From: Deinococcus depolymerans
GTDB taxonomy: Bacteria > Deinococcota > Deinococci > Deinococcales > Deinococcaceae
Direction of reading: 5' to 3'
Length of the DNA: 64,000 nucleotides
NCBI RefSeq assembly: GCF_039522025.1
Contig: NZ_BAAADB010000015.1
Location: 39,758 to 103,757 of the forward strand
Position 1 is the first letter of the stretch. The number at the start of each line of letters is the position of its first letter. This document shows, piece after piece, positions 54,115 to 64,000 of this stretch. The translations under genes were made by a program, and so were the position numbers. The notes beneath the pieces were generated by a model. It saw only the letters and a list, made by a program, of their open reading frames with translations. It had not been told where the DNA came from and searched no databases.

Positions 54115-55275
54115 ATGAAAACATTCCTGATGACGGGCGTCCTGCTCGCGCTGTCCGGCGCGGGCGCAGTGAAGGTCGGTGTGCTTCTTCCCCTGAGCGG
54201 AGCCGGGAGCGTTTCGGGTCAGGCGGCCCGCAGCGGCTACGGGCTGGCCCTCGACGAGATCAACCGGGCGGGCGGCGTGCTGGGAAAACCGCTGGAACTC
54301 GAGTTCGCCGATGACGGCAGCGCGCCCGCCAAGGCCGTGCCGGAGTTCGTGAAGCTGGTGACGGTCGAGAAGGTGGACTTCATGGCGGGCGGCGTGAGCA
54401 GCGCCACCAGCATCGCCATCAGCGGCCCCGCCAAGCAGTACGGCACCTTCATGGCGTGGATCGGCGCGGCCGCCGTGCCGGTCGAGGACGCCTTCGCGGA
54501 CCACCCGTACTTCTTCCACTACCACCCGTGGTCGTACTACAACTTCGAGGCGATCCTGGGGTACTTCCGGTACCTCAAGACGTACAAGAAGGCGAAGAAC
54601 ATCGCCATCGCCTACGAGGACGGCCCTTTCGGCAGCGCCGGCATCGACGCGACCGTCGCGGCGTTCAAGAAGGCGGGCTTCAATGTCGTCATGACCGAGA
54701 AGTTCAAGACCGGCAGCGGCAACTTCGGGCCGCTGGTCAGCAAGGCCAAGGCCGCCAAGCCCGACATCCTGTACTGGGTCGGGTACGACACCGACGCCCT
54801 GCCGCTCGCCACCGAGGTCAAGCAGCAGAACCTGCAGCTGGGCCTGCTGTACGGCACGCCGCCCAGCTGGCCCGTGGGCTTCGAGAAGAACAAGCTGTCG
54901 GACAACGTGGCGGGCCTGAGCCTGTGGCTGTCGAGCAGTCCCAACAAGGAAAGCCGCGCCTTCGTCGCCGCGTACCGCAAGAAGTACGGCACCGTCACCG
55001 ACGAGTACTTCGCGCCGCTGGCGTACGTGAACCTCAAGACGCTGGCCGCCGCGATCAACGCCGCCGGCAGCACCGACAAGGCCAGGGTCGCGGCCGAGCT
55101 GGCGAAAACCAACGTGCCCACTCCCTTCGGGCCGCTGACGTTCACGCCCAGCCTGAAAACCAAGTACCAGGGCTTCAAGGCCGGGAACTGGCTGCACTTC
55201 CAGTACCTCGGGGACGCGCGCGTGCCGGTCTTCCCGATCAAGTTCGCGCAGCAGCCGATGGTGTACGGCCGCTGA
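54115..55275 (+). CDS. livK: Branched-chain amino acid ABC transporter substrate-binding protein
   Basis: This 386-residue periplasmic binding protein has a short signal peptide. KVGVLLPLSGAGSVSGQAAR, LALDEINRAGGVLGKPLELE, YFFHYHPWSYYNFEAILGYF and PDILYWVGYDTDALPLA match the family, and the permease/ATPase genes follow. TACACT (54098-54103) is the probable -10. It begins the livKHMGF operon. Ligand may be a branched-chain amino acid or amide. Confidence 0.85.
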   Translation: MKTFLMTGVLLALSGAGAVKVGVLLPLSGAGSVSGQAARSGYGLALDEINRAGGVLGKPLELEFADDGSAPAKAVPEFVKLVTVEKVDFMAGGVSSATSIAISGPAKQYGTFMAWIGAAAVPVEDAFADHPYFFHYHPWSYYNFEAILGYFRYLKTYKKAKNIAIAYEDGPFGSAGIDATVAAFKKAGFNVVMTEKFKTGSGNFGPLVSKAKAAKPDILYWVGYDTDALPLATEVKQQNLQLGLLYGTPPSWPVGFEKNKLSDNVAGLSLWLSSSPNKESRAFVAAYRKKYGTVTDEYFAPLAYVNLKTLAAAINAAGSTDKARVAAELAKTNVPTPFGPLTFTPSLKTKYQGFKAGNWLHFQYLGDARVPVFPIKFAQQPMVYGR

Positions 55276-55305
55276 GACCGGCGCTCTGAGCTCTGGGCCG
55301 TGAGT

Positions 55306-55346
55306 TCCGGGGGCACCCCCCGGAGGCTCGGGCCTCAGGGCTTTTT
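55306..55346 (+). terminator. Partial terminator/attenuator between livK and livH
   Basis: TCCGGGGG (55306-55313) pairs with CCCCCGGA (55317-55324), GAGGC (55323-55327) with GCCTC (55332-55336), then CTTTTTCT. It probably lowers permease expression relative to the binding protein. Confidence 0.55.
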
Positions 55347-55370
55347 CTGTGGGTGGAGGGAGGAGATGGC

Positions 55371-57210
<1,840 letters not shown>

Positions 57211-57214
<4 letters not shown>

Positions 57215-57993
57215 CCGCTGCCGCATCCGGGGGCGCCCTCTCCCCCGTCCCGCAGGGCGCCGAGGTGCTGCGCGCCGAGGGCCTCTCCAAGCGCTTCGGT
57301 GGCCTGAAGGCCGTGCAGGACGTGTCTTTCACGCACCATCAGGGTGAGATCCTGGCGGTGATCGGGCCGAACGGGGCGGGCAAGACGACGCTGCTGAACC
57401 TGCTGTCCGGCGTGTACCGCCCGTCGGCGGGGCGGCTGCACCTGATGGGCCGCGACGTGACCGATCAGCCGATGGAGGCCCGCTGTCACGCCGGGCTGGG
57501 CCGCGCGTTCCAGATCGTGCGGCCCTTCCCGGAGATGACCGTGCACGAGAACGTCACGGTGGGCGCGCTGTTCGGCAAGCCCGGTCAGCGCCTGCCGGAG
57601 GCGCGCGAGCGGGCCTGGGCGCTGCTGGAACGCACCGGACTGGCCGCGCACGCCGACAGGGCCGCGCACGAACTGACGCTGCTGCAGGACAAGCGGCTGG
57701 AGGTGGCGCGCGCCCTGGCGACGAACCCCAGCGTGCTGCTGCTGGACGAAGTGATGGCGGGCCTGCGTCCCGGCGAGGCGCAGGAGGCCGTCGCTCTGGT
57801 GCGCGGCGTGCGCGAGAGCGGCGTGAGCGTGCTGTTCATCGAGCACATCATGCCGGTCGTGCGGGATCTGGCCGACCGGGTGGTCGTGATGGATCAGGGA
57901 CAGGTGCTCGCGCAGGGCACCTACCGCGAGGTGACGGCCGACCCGCGCGTGGTCAGCGCGTACCTGGGCACGGAAGAGGGGCTGCACGCATGA
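57211..57993 (+). CDS. livG: Branched-chain amino acid ABC ATPase
   Basis: This 260-residue ATPase has Walker A GPNGAGKTT, a signature that reads LTLLQDKRLEVARALA instead of LSGGQ, and Walker B VLLLDEVMAGL, all as in the LivG branch. It starts with GTG inside livM. It ends in ATGA, which opens the next small frame. Confidence 0.95.
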
Positions 57994-58118
57994 CAGGAAT
58001 TGCGGTGAGTCGGAGACGAACCCGACCGGAGGGAGAAGCAATGACGAGCGGACTTCAGGAGATGGACGGACTTCCGGTGGTGTTCCGGAAGGTCGGGAAT
58101 CGGATGAATCCGGTATGA
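57990..58118 (+). CDS. Possible 42-residue linking ORF made from a degenerate repeat (copy O)
   Basis: An open frame of 42 codons bridges livG and livF, overlapping each by ATGA (57990-57993 and 58115-58118). An internal ATG at 58041 has AGGGAG upstream. The DNA aligns with the dispersed repeat: AGGGAG, GGAC..., the hairpin-2 loop GGTGGTGTTCC inside a CTTCC...GGAAG stem, and the terminal ATCCGGTATGA, whose ATG is the livF start. The product is basic, without a known fold. It may act only to couple translation. Confidence 0.4.
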   Translation: MTGIAVSRRRTRPEGEAMTSGLQEMDGLPVVFRKVGNRMNPV

Positions 58119-58873
58119 CCGACACACTGAATCGGACGTCCCCTACAGCGAATGACGTGGGGCAGGAACTGAGGATCGAGGGGCTGGCCGCCGGGTACGG
58201 GAAGGTGCAGGTGCTGTGGGACGTCTCGCTGCACGCCGCGCCGGGCGAGTTCGTGGCGGTGATCGGCGCGAACGGGGCGGGCAAGACGACCACGCTGCGT
58301 GCCGTGAGTGGCGTCGTGAAGCCCAGCGCGGGCCGCATCACGCTGGGCGGGGTGGACATCACGCGGGCCGAACCGAGTCGCGTGGTGGCGCTGGGCCTGG
58401 GGCACGTCCCGGAGGGCCGCGAGCTGTTCCCGCACATGACGGTCCGCGAGAACCTGGAACTCGGGGCGGCCATGAGTGCCCCGGCGCGGGCGCGCGCCGC
58501 CGAGACGCTGGGCGAGGTGTACACGCTGTTCCCCCGCCTTCAGGAACGCGCGGGGCAGCTGGCGGGCACGCTGTCGGGCGGCGAGCAGCAGATGGTCGCG
58601 GTGGGCCGCGCACTGATGGCCCGCCCCAGCGTGCTGGTCGTGGACGAACCCAGCCTGGGCCTGTCGCCGCTGATGACGCAGACGGTGTTCGGGGCCCTGA
58701 AGGCCGTGAACGCGCAGGGCGTGACGGTCGTGCTGGTCGAGCAGAACGTCAACCTCAGCCTGAAGCTGGCGCACCGCGCGTACGTGCTGGAAAACGGGCA
58801 GGTGGTGAGGGAGGGCACGGGCGCGGCGCTGCTGGCCGACCCGGCGGTGCGAGCGGCGTACCTGGCGCTGTGA
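58115..58873 (+). CDS. livF: Branched-chain amino acid ABC ATPase
   Basis: This 252-residue ATPase has Walker A GANGAGKTT, GHVPEGRELFPHMTVRENL (LivF hallmark), signature LSGGEQQMVAVGRALM and Walker B VLVVDEPSLGLSP. Its ATG and the preceding bases lie in what looks like a degraded repeat end. Its stop TGA (58871-58873) is the first three bases of repeat L. Confidence 0.95.
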   Translation: MTDTLNRTSPTANDVGQELRIEGLAAGYGKVQVLWDVSLHAAPGEFVAVIGANGAGKTTTLRAVSGVVKPSAGRITLGGVDITRAEPSRVVALGLGHVPEGRELFPHMTVRENLELGAAMSAPARARAAETLGEVYTLFPRLQERAGQLAGTLSGGEQQMVAVGRALMARPSVLVVDEPSLGLSPLMTQTVFGALKAVNAQGVTVVLVEQNVNLSLKLAHRAYVLENGQVVREGTGAALLADPAVRAAYLAL

Positions 58874-59030
58874 TCCGGACTGCCGTTTGTTTCGTTCACA
58901 GATCGGAACACCACCGATCTGTCAACTCCACGTCCGGAACCCGCCCAGCTCCTCCTCTGCGGCGCAGCTCTCCGAGTCGCTTCGCTCGGATTGAATGGCT
59001 TTGTAAGCCATTCAACCGGAGTCCGTCTGA
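58871..59030 (-). repeat. Dispersed repeat, copy L (long form)
   Basis: Reverse-orientation 160-bp copy from TGATCCGGACTGCCGTTTG to CCGGAGTCCGTCTGA, with hairpin 2, the middle block CAGCTCCTCCTCTGCGGCGC and hairpin 1. It begins with the livF stop and joins copy M end to end. Confidence 0.85.
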
Positions 59031-59188
59031 TCCGGACTCCGGTTGGACGGGTTGCCACCTCTTTCAACCCGAGCGGACGCGCCGAGCGGCGCCGCAGGGC
59101 GAGCAGGAGAGCGGCGTCCCTCCGGGCGTGGCGTTGGCACCCCGGTGCGCTGACGGGATGCCAACGAAACGGACGGCAGTGCGGATGA
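59028..59188 (+). repeat. Dispersed repeat, diverged copy M
   Basis: A forward copy sharing TGA with copy L. Hairpin 2 has GTTGGCA against TGCCAAC, with different bases from other copies. L and M together make a 12-bp inverted junction (AACCGGAGTCCG / CGGACTCCGGTT). They fill the gap 58874-59225. Confidence 0.7.
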
Positions 59189-59212
59189 GCTGCGGCGGGC
59201 GGACACATGCGG

Positions 59213-59218
59213 TAGATT
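59213..59218 (+). promoter_or_regulatory. Leaderless -10 box TAGATT for the SARP-like regulator
   Basis: TAGATT ends 7 bases before GTG 59226. Confidence 0.5.
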
Positions 59219-59225
59219 TCGCGGC

Positions 59226-62200
59226 GTGACCCTGAACTGGAGGGACCTGACCTCGGTGCGCCGCGCGAGGCTACCGGCCGTGCGCGGCGCCGTGGACCGC
59301 CCGCGCCTGACCGGGGCGCTGCTGAACGCCCGGGTGCTGTCGGTCACCGCGCCGGCCGGGTACGGCAAGACCACAGCGCTCGCGGCGGCCGCGGCGGGCC
59401 TGCCGGGCCCGGTGGCGTGGCTGACGCTGGACGCCGACGACGCCGATCCGCTGGTGTGCGCCGCGGGACTGGCGCTGGCGGTGGGCGCCCTGCCCGGCGG
59501 GGAGCGGGTGGGCGCCGCCCTGGCACAGGGGGCCTCGCCCAGGCGGGTGGCGGCGCTCACGGCGGACACCCTGGACGTCTGCGGCGGGCTGCTGGTGCTC
59601 GACGAGGCGCAGGCCCTGAGTGGCACGCCGGGCCTGGACCTGCTGCGGGCCCTGCTGAACCCGGGGCAGGGCCGCGTGGCGCTGCTGTCCCGCACGGCCC
59701 TGCCCCTGCCGGACCTGACCCGGCTGGAACTGTCGGGCGGGGCGGGGCGTCTGTCGGCGGCGGACCTGGCGTTCACGCCGCCCGAGATCGCGGCGTTGTG
59801 GGCCGCGCAGGGCCTCGTGCTGTCCGGCGCGCAGGTGCGGGCCGCGCACGCCGTGACCGAGGGCTGGCCGATCGCGGCGCGGTTCCTGGCGCAGGCGACA
59901 GCGCAGGGCCGGATCACCCCGGCGGACCTCGCCGATCTGGACGGGAACGGAACGTCGCTGGGCACGCTGTTCAGTTACCTGGCCCAGGAGGTCCTGGGAC
60001 CGCTGGAACCCAGCCTGCGGTCCCTGCTGACGCGCGGCAGCGTGTTCGAGGAACTCAGCGCCGCGCTGCTGGAGGCCGCGCTGCCCGAACCGCAGGCCGG
60101 CGCGCTGCTCGAGGCGCTGGCCGGCAGCGGGACCTTCCTGACCCGCCTGGGCGATTCGTACCGCGCGCACCCGCTGCTGCGCGCGCACCTGCGGGGCCTG
60201 CTGCCGCCCGCCGAGGCGCGCGAGATCGCGGCGCGCGGCGCGGCGTTCTTCGAGCAGACCGGGCGGCGCCGGCGGGCGCTGGCCGCGCACCTGCTGGCGG
60301 GAAACTCGGCGCGGGCGGCGGCGCTGCTGGCCGAGTGGGGCGGCCTGTGGCTGGCGCAGGGGCGCGTGACGCTGGTCGACCGCAGCCTCGCGCGGCTGCC
60401 GCGGCCCGACTGGACGCCCGCGCTGCACGCACTGGCGGGAGACGCCCTGCGTCTCGCGAGCCGGTACGACGAGGCCCGCGCCGAGTACGCCCGCGCGGGA
60501 GCGCTGGACCGGGCGCTGGGCGAGGTGCGGCTGGCGCTGGACACGGTGCAGCCGGCGCTGGCCTGGGCGCCGCTGGACACGGCGGCCGCACTGGTGGACC
60601 CGGACGGAACGGGACAGCGCGAGGTGCGCCGCCTGCGGGCCGAGAACCTGCTGAACGCGGGACAGCCGGCGCAGGCGGTCGCGCTGGAACCCGACCTGCG
60701 CGGCGGCGCCCGGTACGCGCTGCGCTGCGGGGACCTGGACGCGGCGCTGGAGCGCGCGCAGGCCCTCGCGGACGGCGAGACCGGTGGGGCGCGGGCCGCG
60801 CAGAACCACCGTGAGGGCCTGCTGCTGGCCAGTTTCCTGCACGCGGCGCGTGGTGAGCTGCAGCAGGCCGAAACCTGCGCCCGGCGCGGCCTCGAGGAGG
60901 GAGAGCGGCTGGAAAGTCCGTTCGTGCAGTCGCTGGCGCGGGCGCGGCTGGGGCACGCGCAGCAGGCGGCCGGGCAGTTCGGGGCGGCGCGTGAGAGCTA
61001 CGCGGCGGCGCTGCAGCAGGCGCAGGGCGTGACCGGTCGCCTGCGGGTCGAGCCGCTGATGGGGCTGGCCGCGCTGGCGGGCCGTGCCGGTCAGCCGGAA
61101 CGCGCCGGGACCCTGGTGGCCGAGGCGCGCGGGCAGACTGCCGGGGACGGGTACATGGAGGGTCTGCTCGTGCTGACCTCCGCGCTGGGACTGGCGCAGG
61201 GACCGGAGGCCGCCCTGGCGGCGGCGGGGCTGCAGCAGGCGCAGGCGCTGTTCCGGGCATGCGGGGACCGGTTCGGTCAGGCGGCGGCGACGCTGGCACT
61301 GTTCGCGCTGGAGGGGGTCCCGGCGGCCTCCCTGGCGCTGGAGGCGGCGGGCGCGGTCGCCGCGTACCCGTTCCTGCTGGGGCGCCCGTCGCTGTTCGCT
61401 CCGGTGGGCACCCGGGCGGGCCGCGCCGCGCTGCTCGCCCGGCTGGGGGCGGCCGTTCCGGCGGCCCGCGGGTCCCTGACGGGCGCCGCGCACCTGCTCG
61501 GGTACCCGGACGTGCCGGACGTGGCCGACACCCCGGGGTTCGAGGTGCGGGTGCAGGTGCTGGGCCGCGTGGCGGTCACGCGGGATGACGGGCGGGTGCG
61601 CGAGTGGGGCCGCGCGAAGGCCCGCGACCTGCTCGCGCTGCTGGCCGTTCACCCGGACGGACTGGCGCGCGAGGCGGCGCAGGAGGCGCTGTTCCCGGAC
61701 GCCGAGCCCGGCGTGGGTGAACGCAATTTCCGCGTGACACTGCACGCGCTCGGGCAGGTGCTGGAGGAGGGCGCGCGCAGCGGCGTGTTCCTGGAACGCG
61801 GCGACTGGCTGCGGCTGCGGCCGGGGCCCGACCTGCACGTGGACCTGCTGGACGCCTGGGCGTGGCTGTCGCGGCCGGCCGGAACGCCGGGCCGCCTCGA
61901 CGCCCTGCTGCCCCTGCCGGCCGCACTGGCGGAACTGGATCTGGACGCCGTGAACCGCGAGGCGGAGCGCTACGCGGCCACGCTGCCGGTGGCGCTGGCG
62001 GACGAGGCGGGCGCGGCGCTGGCCGTGGCCCGCCCCGACCGGGCGGCGCTGGCGGCGGAGCGCGCCCTGATCCTCGACGCGGCGCACGAGCCGGCCGCGC
62101 GGGCGCTGATGCGCGCCAGTCACGCGCTGGGACGGGGAGCGGCGGTGGGCCGCACGTACGCGTCCCTGCAGGCGGCGCTCGCGGAACTGGGGTTGCGGCC

Positions 62201-62255
62201 CCTGCCGGACACGCAACGGCTGTGGCAGGCACTGTGCGGCCCGCGAGAGGAGTAA
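59226..62255 (+). CDS. SARP/MalT-like transcriptional activator (STAND ATPase, TPR, BTAD)
   Basis: This 1009-residue regulator has a STAND-type NTPase at ~35-300 (Walker [10 protein letters not shown] ~42-50, Walker [11 protein letters not shown]). A long helical, TPR-like region spans ~340-760. An OmpR-type winged helix (~773-870: [20 protein letters not shown]) is followed by a BTAD domain (~880-1005), as in SARP and AfsR-type activators. Thus the DNA-binding end is at the C-terminus. The neighbouring dehydrogenase, whose promoter is 22 bases downstream, is a candidate target. The effector is unknown. Confidence 0.8.
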   Translation: MTLNWRDLTSVRRARLPAVRGAVDRPRLTGALLNARVLSVTAPAGYGKTTALAAAAAGLPGPVAWLTLDADDADPLVCAAGLALAVGALPGGERVGAALAQGASPRRVAALTADTLDVCGGLLVLDEAQALSGTPGLDLLRALLNPGQGRVALLSRTALPLPDLTRLELSGGAGRLSAADLAFTPPEIAALWAAQGLVLSGAQVRAAHAVTEGWPIAARFLAQATAQGRITPADLADLDGNGTSLGTLFSYLAQEVLGPLEPSLRSLLTRGSVFEELSAALLEAALPEPQAGALLEALAGSGTFLTRLGDSYRAHPLLRAHLRGLLPPAEAREIAARGAAFFEQTGRRRRALAAHLLAGNSARAAALLAEWGGLWLAQGRVTLVDRSLARLPRPDWTPALHALAGDALRLASRYDEARAEYARAGALDRALGEVRLALDTVQPALAWAPLDTAAALVDPDGTGQREVRRLRAENLLNAGQPAQAVALEPDLRGGARYALRCGDLDAALERAQALADGETGGARAAQNHREGLLLASFLHAARGELQQAETCARRGLEEGERLESPFVQSLARARLGHAQQAAGQFGAARESYAAALQQAQGVTGRLRVEPLMGLAALAGRAGQPERAGTLVAEARGQTAGDGYMEGLLVLTSALGLAQGPEAALAAAGLQQAQALFRACGDRFGQAAATLALFALEGVPAASLALEAAGAVAAYPFLLGRPSLFAPVGTRAGRAALLARLGAAVPAARGSLTGAAHLLGYPDVPDVADTPGFEVRVQVLGRVAVTRDDGRVREWGRAKARDLLALLAVHPDGLAREAAQEALFPDAEPGVGERNFRVTLHALGQVLEEGARSGVFLERGDWLRLRPGPDLHVDLLDAWAWLSRPAGTPGRLDALLPLPAALAELDLDAVNREAERYAATLPVALADEAGAALAVARPDRAALAAERALILDAAHEPAARALMRASHALGRGAAVGRTYASLQAALAELGLRPLPDTQRLWQALCGPREE

Positions 62256-62277
62256 CGTCCGCGTGACGCGCGGGACC

Positions 62278-62283
62278 TAGACT
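62278..62283 (+). promoter_or_regulatory. Leaderless -10 box TAGACT for the dehydrogenase gene
   Basis: TAGACT ends 6 bases before ATG 62290. Confidence 0.65.
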
Positions 62284-62289
62284 CCGCGC

Positions 62290-63060
62290 ATGACGCAAGA
62301 CACGCAGGGGAGGACCGCGCTGGTCACAGGCGGCACGAGTGGCATCGGACTGGCAATCGCGCAGCGCCTCGCGCAGGACGGACTGCAGGTGGCGGTGCTG
62401 GACCTGGACCGCCCGCAGGCCCGTGAGGTGGCGCGCGCCCATGACCTGACGTTCATCGGGGCGGACCTGTCGCGCCGCGAGGACTGCCGCCGCGCGGTGG
62501 ACGAGACGGTCGCGGCGCTGGGCGGCCTGGACGTGCTGGTGAACAACGCGGGCTTCCAGCACATCGACCCGGTCGCGGCTTTCCCGGAGGACACCTGGGA
62601 CGCGATGCTGCACGTCATGCTGACGGCGCCCTTCCTGCTGAGCCGGTACGCGTGGCCGCAGCTGACACGCAGCGGGCAGGGCCGGATCGTGAACGTGGCG
62701 AGCATCCACGGTCACGTCGCCAGTCCTTTCAAGAGTGCGTATGTCAGTGCCAAGCACGGCCTGATCGGCCTGACCCGCACGGCCGCGCTGGAGGCCGGCG
62801 AGCAGGGCCTGACCGTGAACGCCATCTGCCCCGGGTACGTGCGCACGCCGCTGGTCGAGGGCCAGATGGCCGATCAGGCCCGCACGCGCGGCCTGACGGT
62901 GCAGGAGGTCGAGCAGAAGGTGATGCTGGAACCCGCCGCCATCAAGCGCCTGCTGAATCCGGAAGACGTCGCTGCGCTGGCGAGTTACGTGGTCAGCCCG
63001 GCGGCGTGGGGCATGACCGGCGCGGTGCTGGACCTGGACCTGGGCTGGACCGCCCGGTAG
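62290..63060 (+). CDS. SDR oxidoreductase, probable 3-hydroxybutyrate dehydrogenase
   Basis: This 256-residue short-chain dehydrogenase has the [11 protein letters not shown] motif, NNAG, the catalytic Ser in [18 protein letters not shown], and YVSAKHG (Tyr, Lys). [30 protein letters not shown] and the long [20 protein letters not shown] helix closely follow bacterial 3-hydroxybutyrate dehydrogenases. It would link to acetoacetate and the CoA-transferases of this window. Confidence 0.85.
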   Translation: MTQDTQGRTALVTGGTSGIGLAIAQRLAQDGLQVAVLDLDRPQAREVARAHDLTFIGADLSRREDCRRAVDETVAALGGLDVLVNNAGFQHIDPVAAFPEDTWDAMLHVMLTAPFLLSRYAWPQLTRSGQGRIVNVASIHGHVASPFKSAYVSAKHGLIGLTRTAALEAGEQGLTVNAICPGYVRTPLVEGQMADQARTRGLTVQEVEQKVMLEPAAIKRLLNPEDVAALASYVVSPAAWGMTGAVLDLDLGWTAR

Positions 63061-63165
63061 GCGCGGGCGGGAGGCGGGGTGCAGGACGGAGTTTCAGGAT
63101 CTCCGCCGCGTCCCGCCCGAGCGAGGGGAGGACGGTTCCAACATCCATCCTCCCCCATTCAGCCG

Positions 63166-63663
63166 TCAGCGGGGTTGGCTGCTCAGGACCATCACGTACG
63201 CGGTGCCGCGCGAACCCTGGACGACGGCGGCGCCGACGTGGGTGTAGCGGCGTTCGTTCATCCAGAAGCAGTGGACGGGAGAGTTCAGCCACCAGCGGAC
63301 CGCGCTTTCCGGGTTCTGGCTGCCGCCCATGAACACGATCTCGGTGACGCTGACGGCGTTCACGCCGGTGCTGGCGGCGCGAATGCGCGGGGTGCTGCCG
63401 TTCGTCCCGGTGTGGGTGATGCGGCCGGTGGCGCTCATGTACCCGGCCTGCTGGCGCGCAGCGGCGGCCAGGGCGGGCGTGAAGGTGAGGCTGCCCGCGA
63501 CGGGGCGGGCGCCGCTGCCGGGACAGGTGACGCCCTGGGCGCGCACCTGGTTCAGCCGGGCAACCAGTTGCTGCTCGGCGGAGGACTGGGCCGTGGCGGG
63601 AAGTCCCAGGGCCACCAGGGCCGCCAGGGCTCCCAGCGTTCGCTGGGCGGTCTGCATGAGCAT
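63166..63663 (-). CDS. Secreted CAP-domain (SCP/PR-1-like) protein
   Basis: This 165-residue protein has a ~26-residue signal peptide ending ATAQS, then a CAP domain: [45 protein letters not shown] and [20 protein letters not shown], the HxxxxxW-type motifs. TAAGAT (63678-63673, minus) puts transcription start a few bases before ATG 63663. It is smaller than the CAP protein at 557-1498. Confidence 0.85.
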   Translation of the reverse strand: MLMQTAQRTLGALAALVALGLPATAQSSAEQQLVARLNQVRAQGVTCPGSGARPVAGSLTFTPALAAAARQQAGYMSATGRITHTGTNGSTPRIRAASTGVNAVSVTEIVFMGGSQNPESAVRWWLNSPVHCFWMNERRYTHVGAAVVQGSRGTAYVMVLSSQPR

Positions 63664-63722
63664 CGTGAACCGATCTTAACCTGAGCGGCGCATGAAGGAG
63701 ATGGGAAAACCGGCATTCGCTC

Positions 63723-63837
63723 TCATACGGACTCGGAGAGCTGCTGCGCAGAGAAGGAGCAACACGGGTTCCGGACGTGGAGTCGGCAATCCGGTGAAGT
63801 TCCGGATTGTAGGCGAAACAAACGGCAGTCCGTATCA
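63723..63837 (+). repeat. Dispersed repeat lacking hairpin 1 (copy N)
   Basis: A 115-bp copy: TCATACGGACT joins directly to the middle block (CGGAGAGCTGCTGCGCAG), followed by GGGTTCCGGACGTGGAG, hairpin 2 GGCAATCCGG/CCGGATTGTAGGC and ACGGCAGTCCGTATCA. Hairpin 1 is cleanly missing. Confidence 0.8.
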
Positions 63838-63854
63838 GAAGGGCAGAAGGGCGA

Positions 63855-64000
63855 GGGGTCCAGGCGAAACGGCCCCGGACCCCTTTCGCGGTAGTTGGCT
63901 GGAACTATGCCCGACACCACTGAAATGGGAGCGTCCGGGGCCTATCCCCGGACGTGTCAAAAGAGCTCCCACTCGAGAGTTTCGTCTGTCAGAACCCCGC
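63855..64000. other. Hairpin-rich right edge without a called gene
   Basis: GGGGTCC/GGACCCC (63855-63861, 63877-63883, then TTT) looks like a terminator. CGTCCGGGG/CCCCGGACG (63932-63940, 63946-63954) is a perfect 9-bp hairpin. A frame from ATG 63908 stays open to the edge but has no promoter signal, so I do not call it. Confidence 0.4.

Noticed and set aside
59271..62216. A 981-codon open frame antisense to the SARP-like gene
   Set aside because: High-GC codon bias keeps the opposite strand open; its translation is Arg/Gln/Gly-rich with no domain, while the plus frame has clear motifs.
63723..63920. 65-codon minus-strand frame at the right edge
   Set aside because: It runs across repeat N and has no promoter or RBS.

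Overview
This window is 64 kb of a high-GC bacterial chromosome, almost certainly from a Deinococcus. The evidence is the gene content (bacillithiol-type thiol proteins, a CoA-disulfide reductase, a manganese transporter under a DtxR/MntR-type operator), the gene architectures, and leaderless promoters, in which a TANNNT -10 box sits 7-13 bases before the start codon. At least fifteen genes here show that layout. I see no rRNA, tRNA, CRISPR array, intact insertion sequence or prophage.

Layout. 0-17 kb is mostly housekeeping: a PLP aminotransferase (cut by the left edge), a secreted CAP protein, CoA-disulfide reductase, serA, mntH, aat, a thioesterase, recF with a DUF721 protein, a MoaB/Mog-type protein, truD, and an AlbA_2/winged-helix regulator. 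16.5-20.1 kb is a trehalose/maltose-type ABC operon behind two LacI-type operators. 20.2-24.3 kb has an orphan branched-chain amino acid binding protein and a convergent four-gene operon ending in rsmI-pfkA. 24.4-29.1 kb has rlmH, a GNAT protein, mraY, an rRNA-type methyltransferase and a YtxJ-like fusion. 29.4-32.6 kb is an unrecognised three-gene operon (two small soluble proteins plus a HAMP membrane protein without an output domain). 33-39 kb holds stress-type genes including rel, and many repeats. 39.3-42.7 kb has DUF1152, a GH16-like protein, an esterase and DUF6155. 42.7-54 kb is acyl-CoA and NAD metabolism: acyl-CoA dehydrogenase, acyl-CoA carboxylase beta, 3-oxoacid CoA-transferase A and B on either side of a nicotinate-uptake/NAD operon and nadE, then two alpha/beta hydrolases. 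54-58.9 kb is a complete branched-chain amino acid ABC operon. 59-63.7 kb has a SARP/MalT-like regulator, a 3-hydroxybutyrate-dehydrogenase-like enzyme and a second CAP protein.

The most notable feature is a family of dispersed non-coding repeats (about 140-160 bp, with solo 54-bp hairpin forms) present in at least fourteen copies. They have terminal inverted repeats (T[G/C]ATACGGA), two hairpins and an optional middle block. Four genes end in a TGA stop that is the first three bases of a repeat. One degenerate copy between livG and livF is an open frame that overlaps both neighbours by ATGA. One copy abuts the rel promoter.

Two identical-consensus palindromes (CNAACGNNCGTTNG) in front of the carboxylase operon and the CoA-transferase A gene suggest one TetR-type regulator linking acyl-CoA and ketone-body genes. 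All functional assignments come from reading motifs; no database search was possible.
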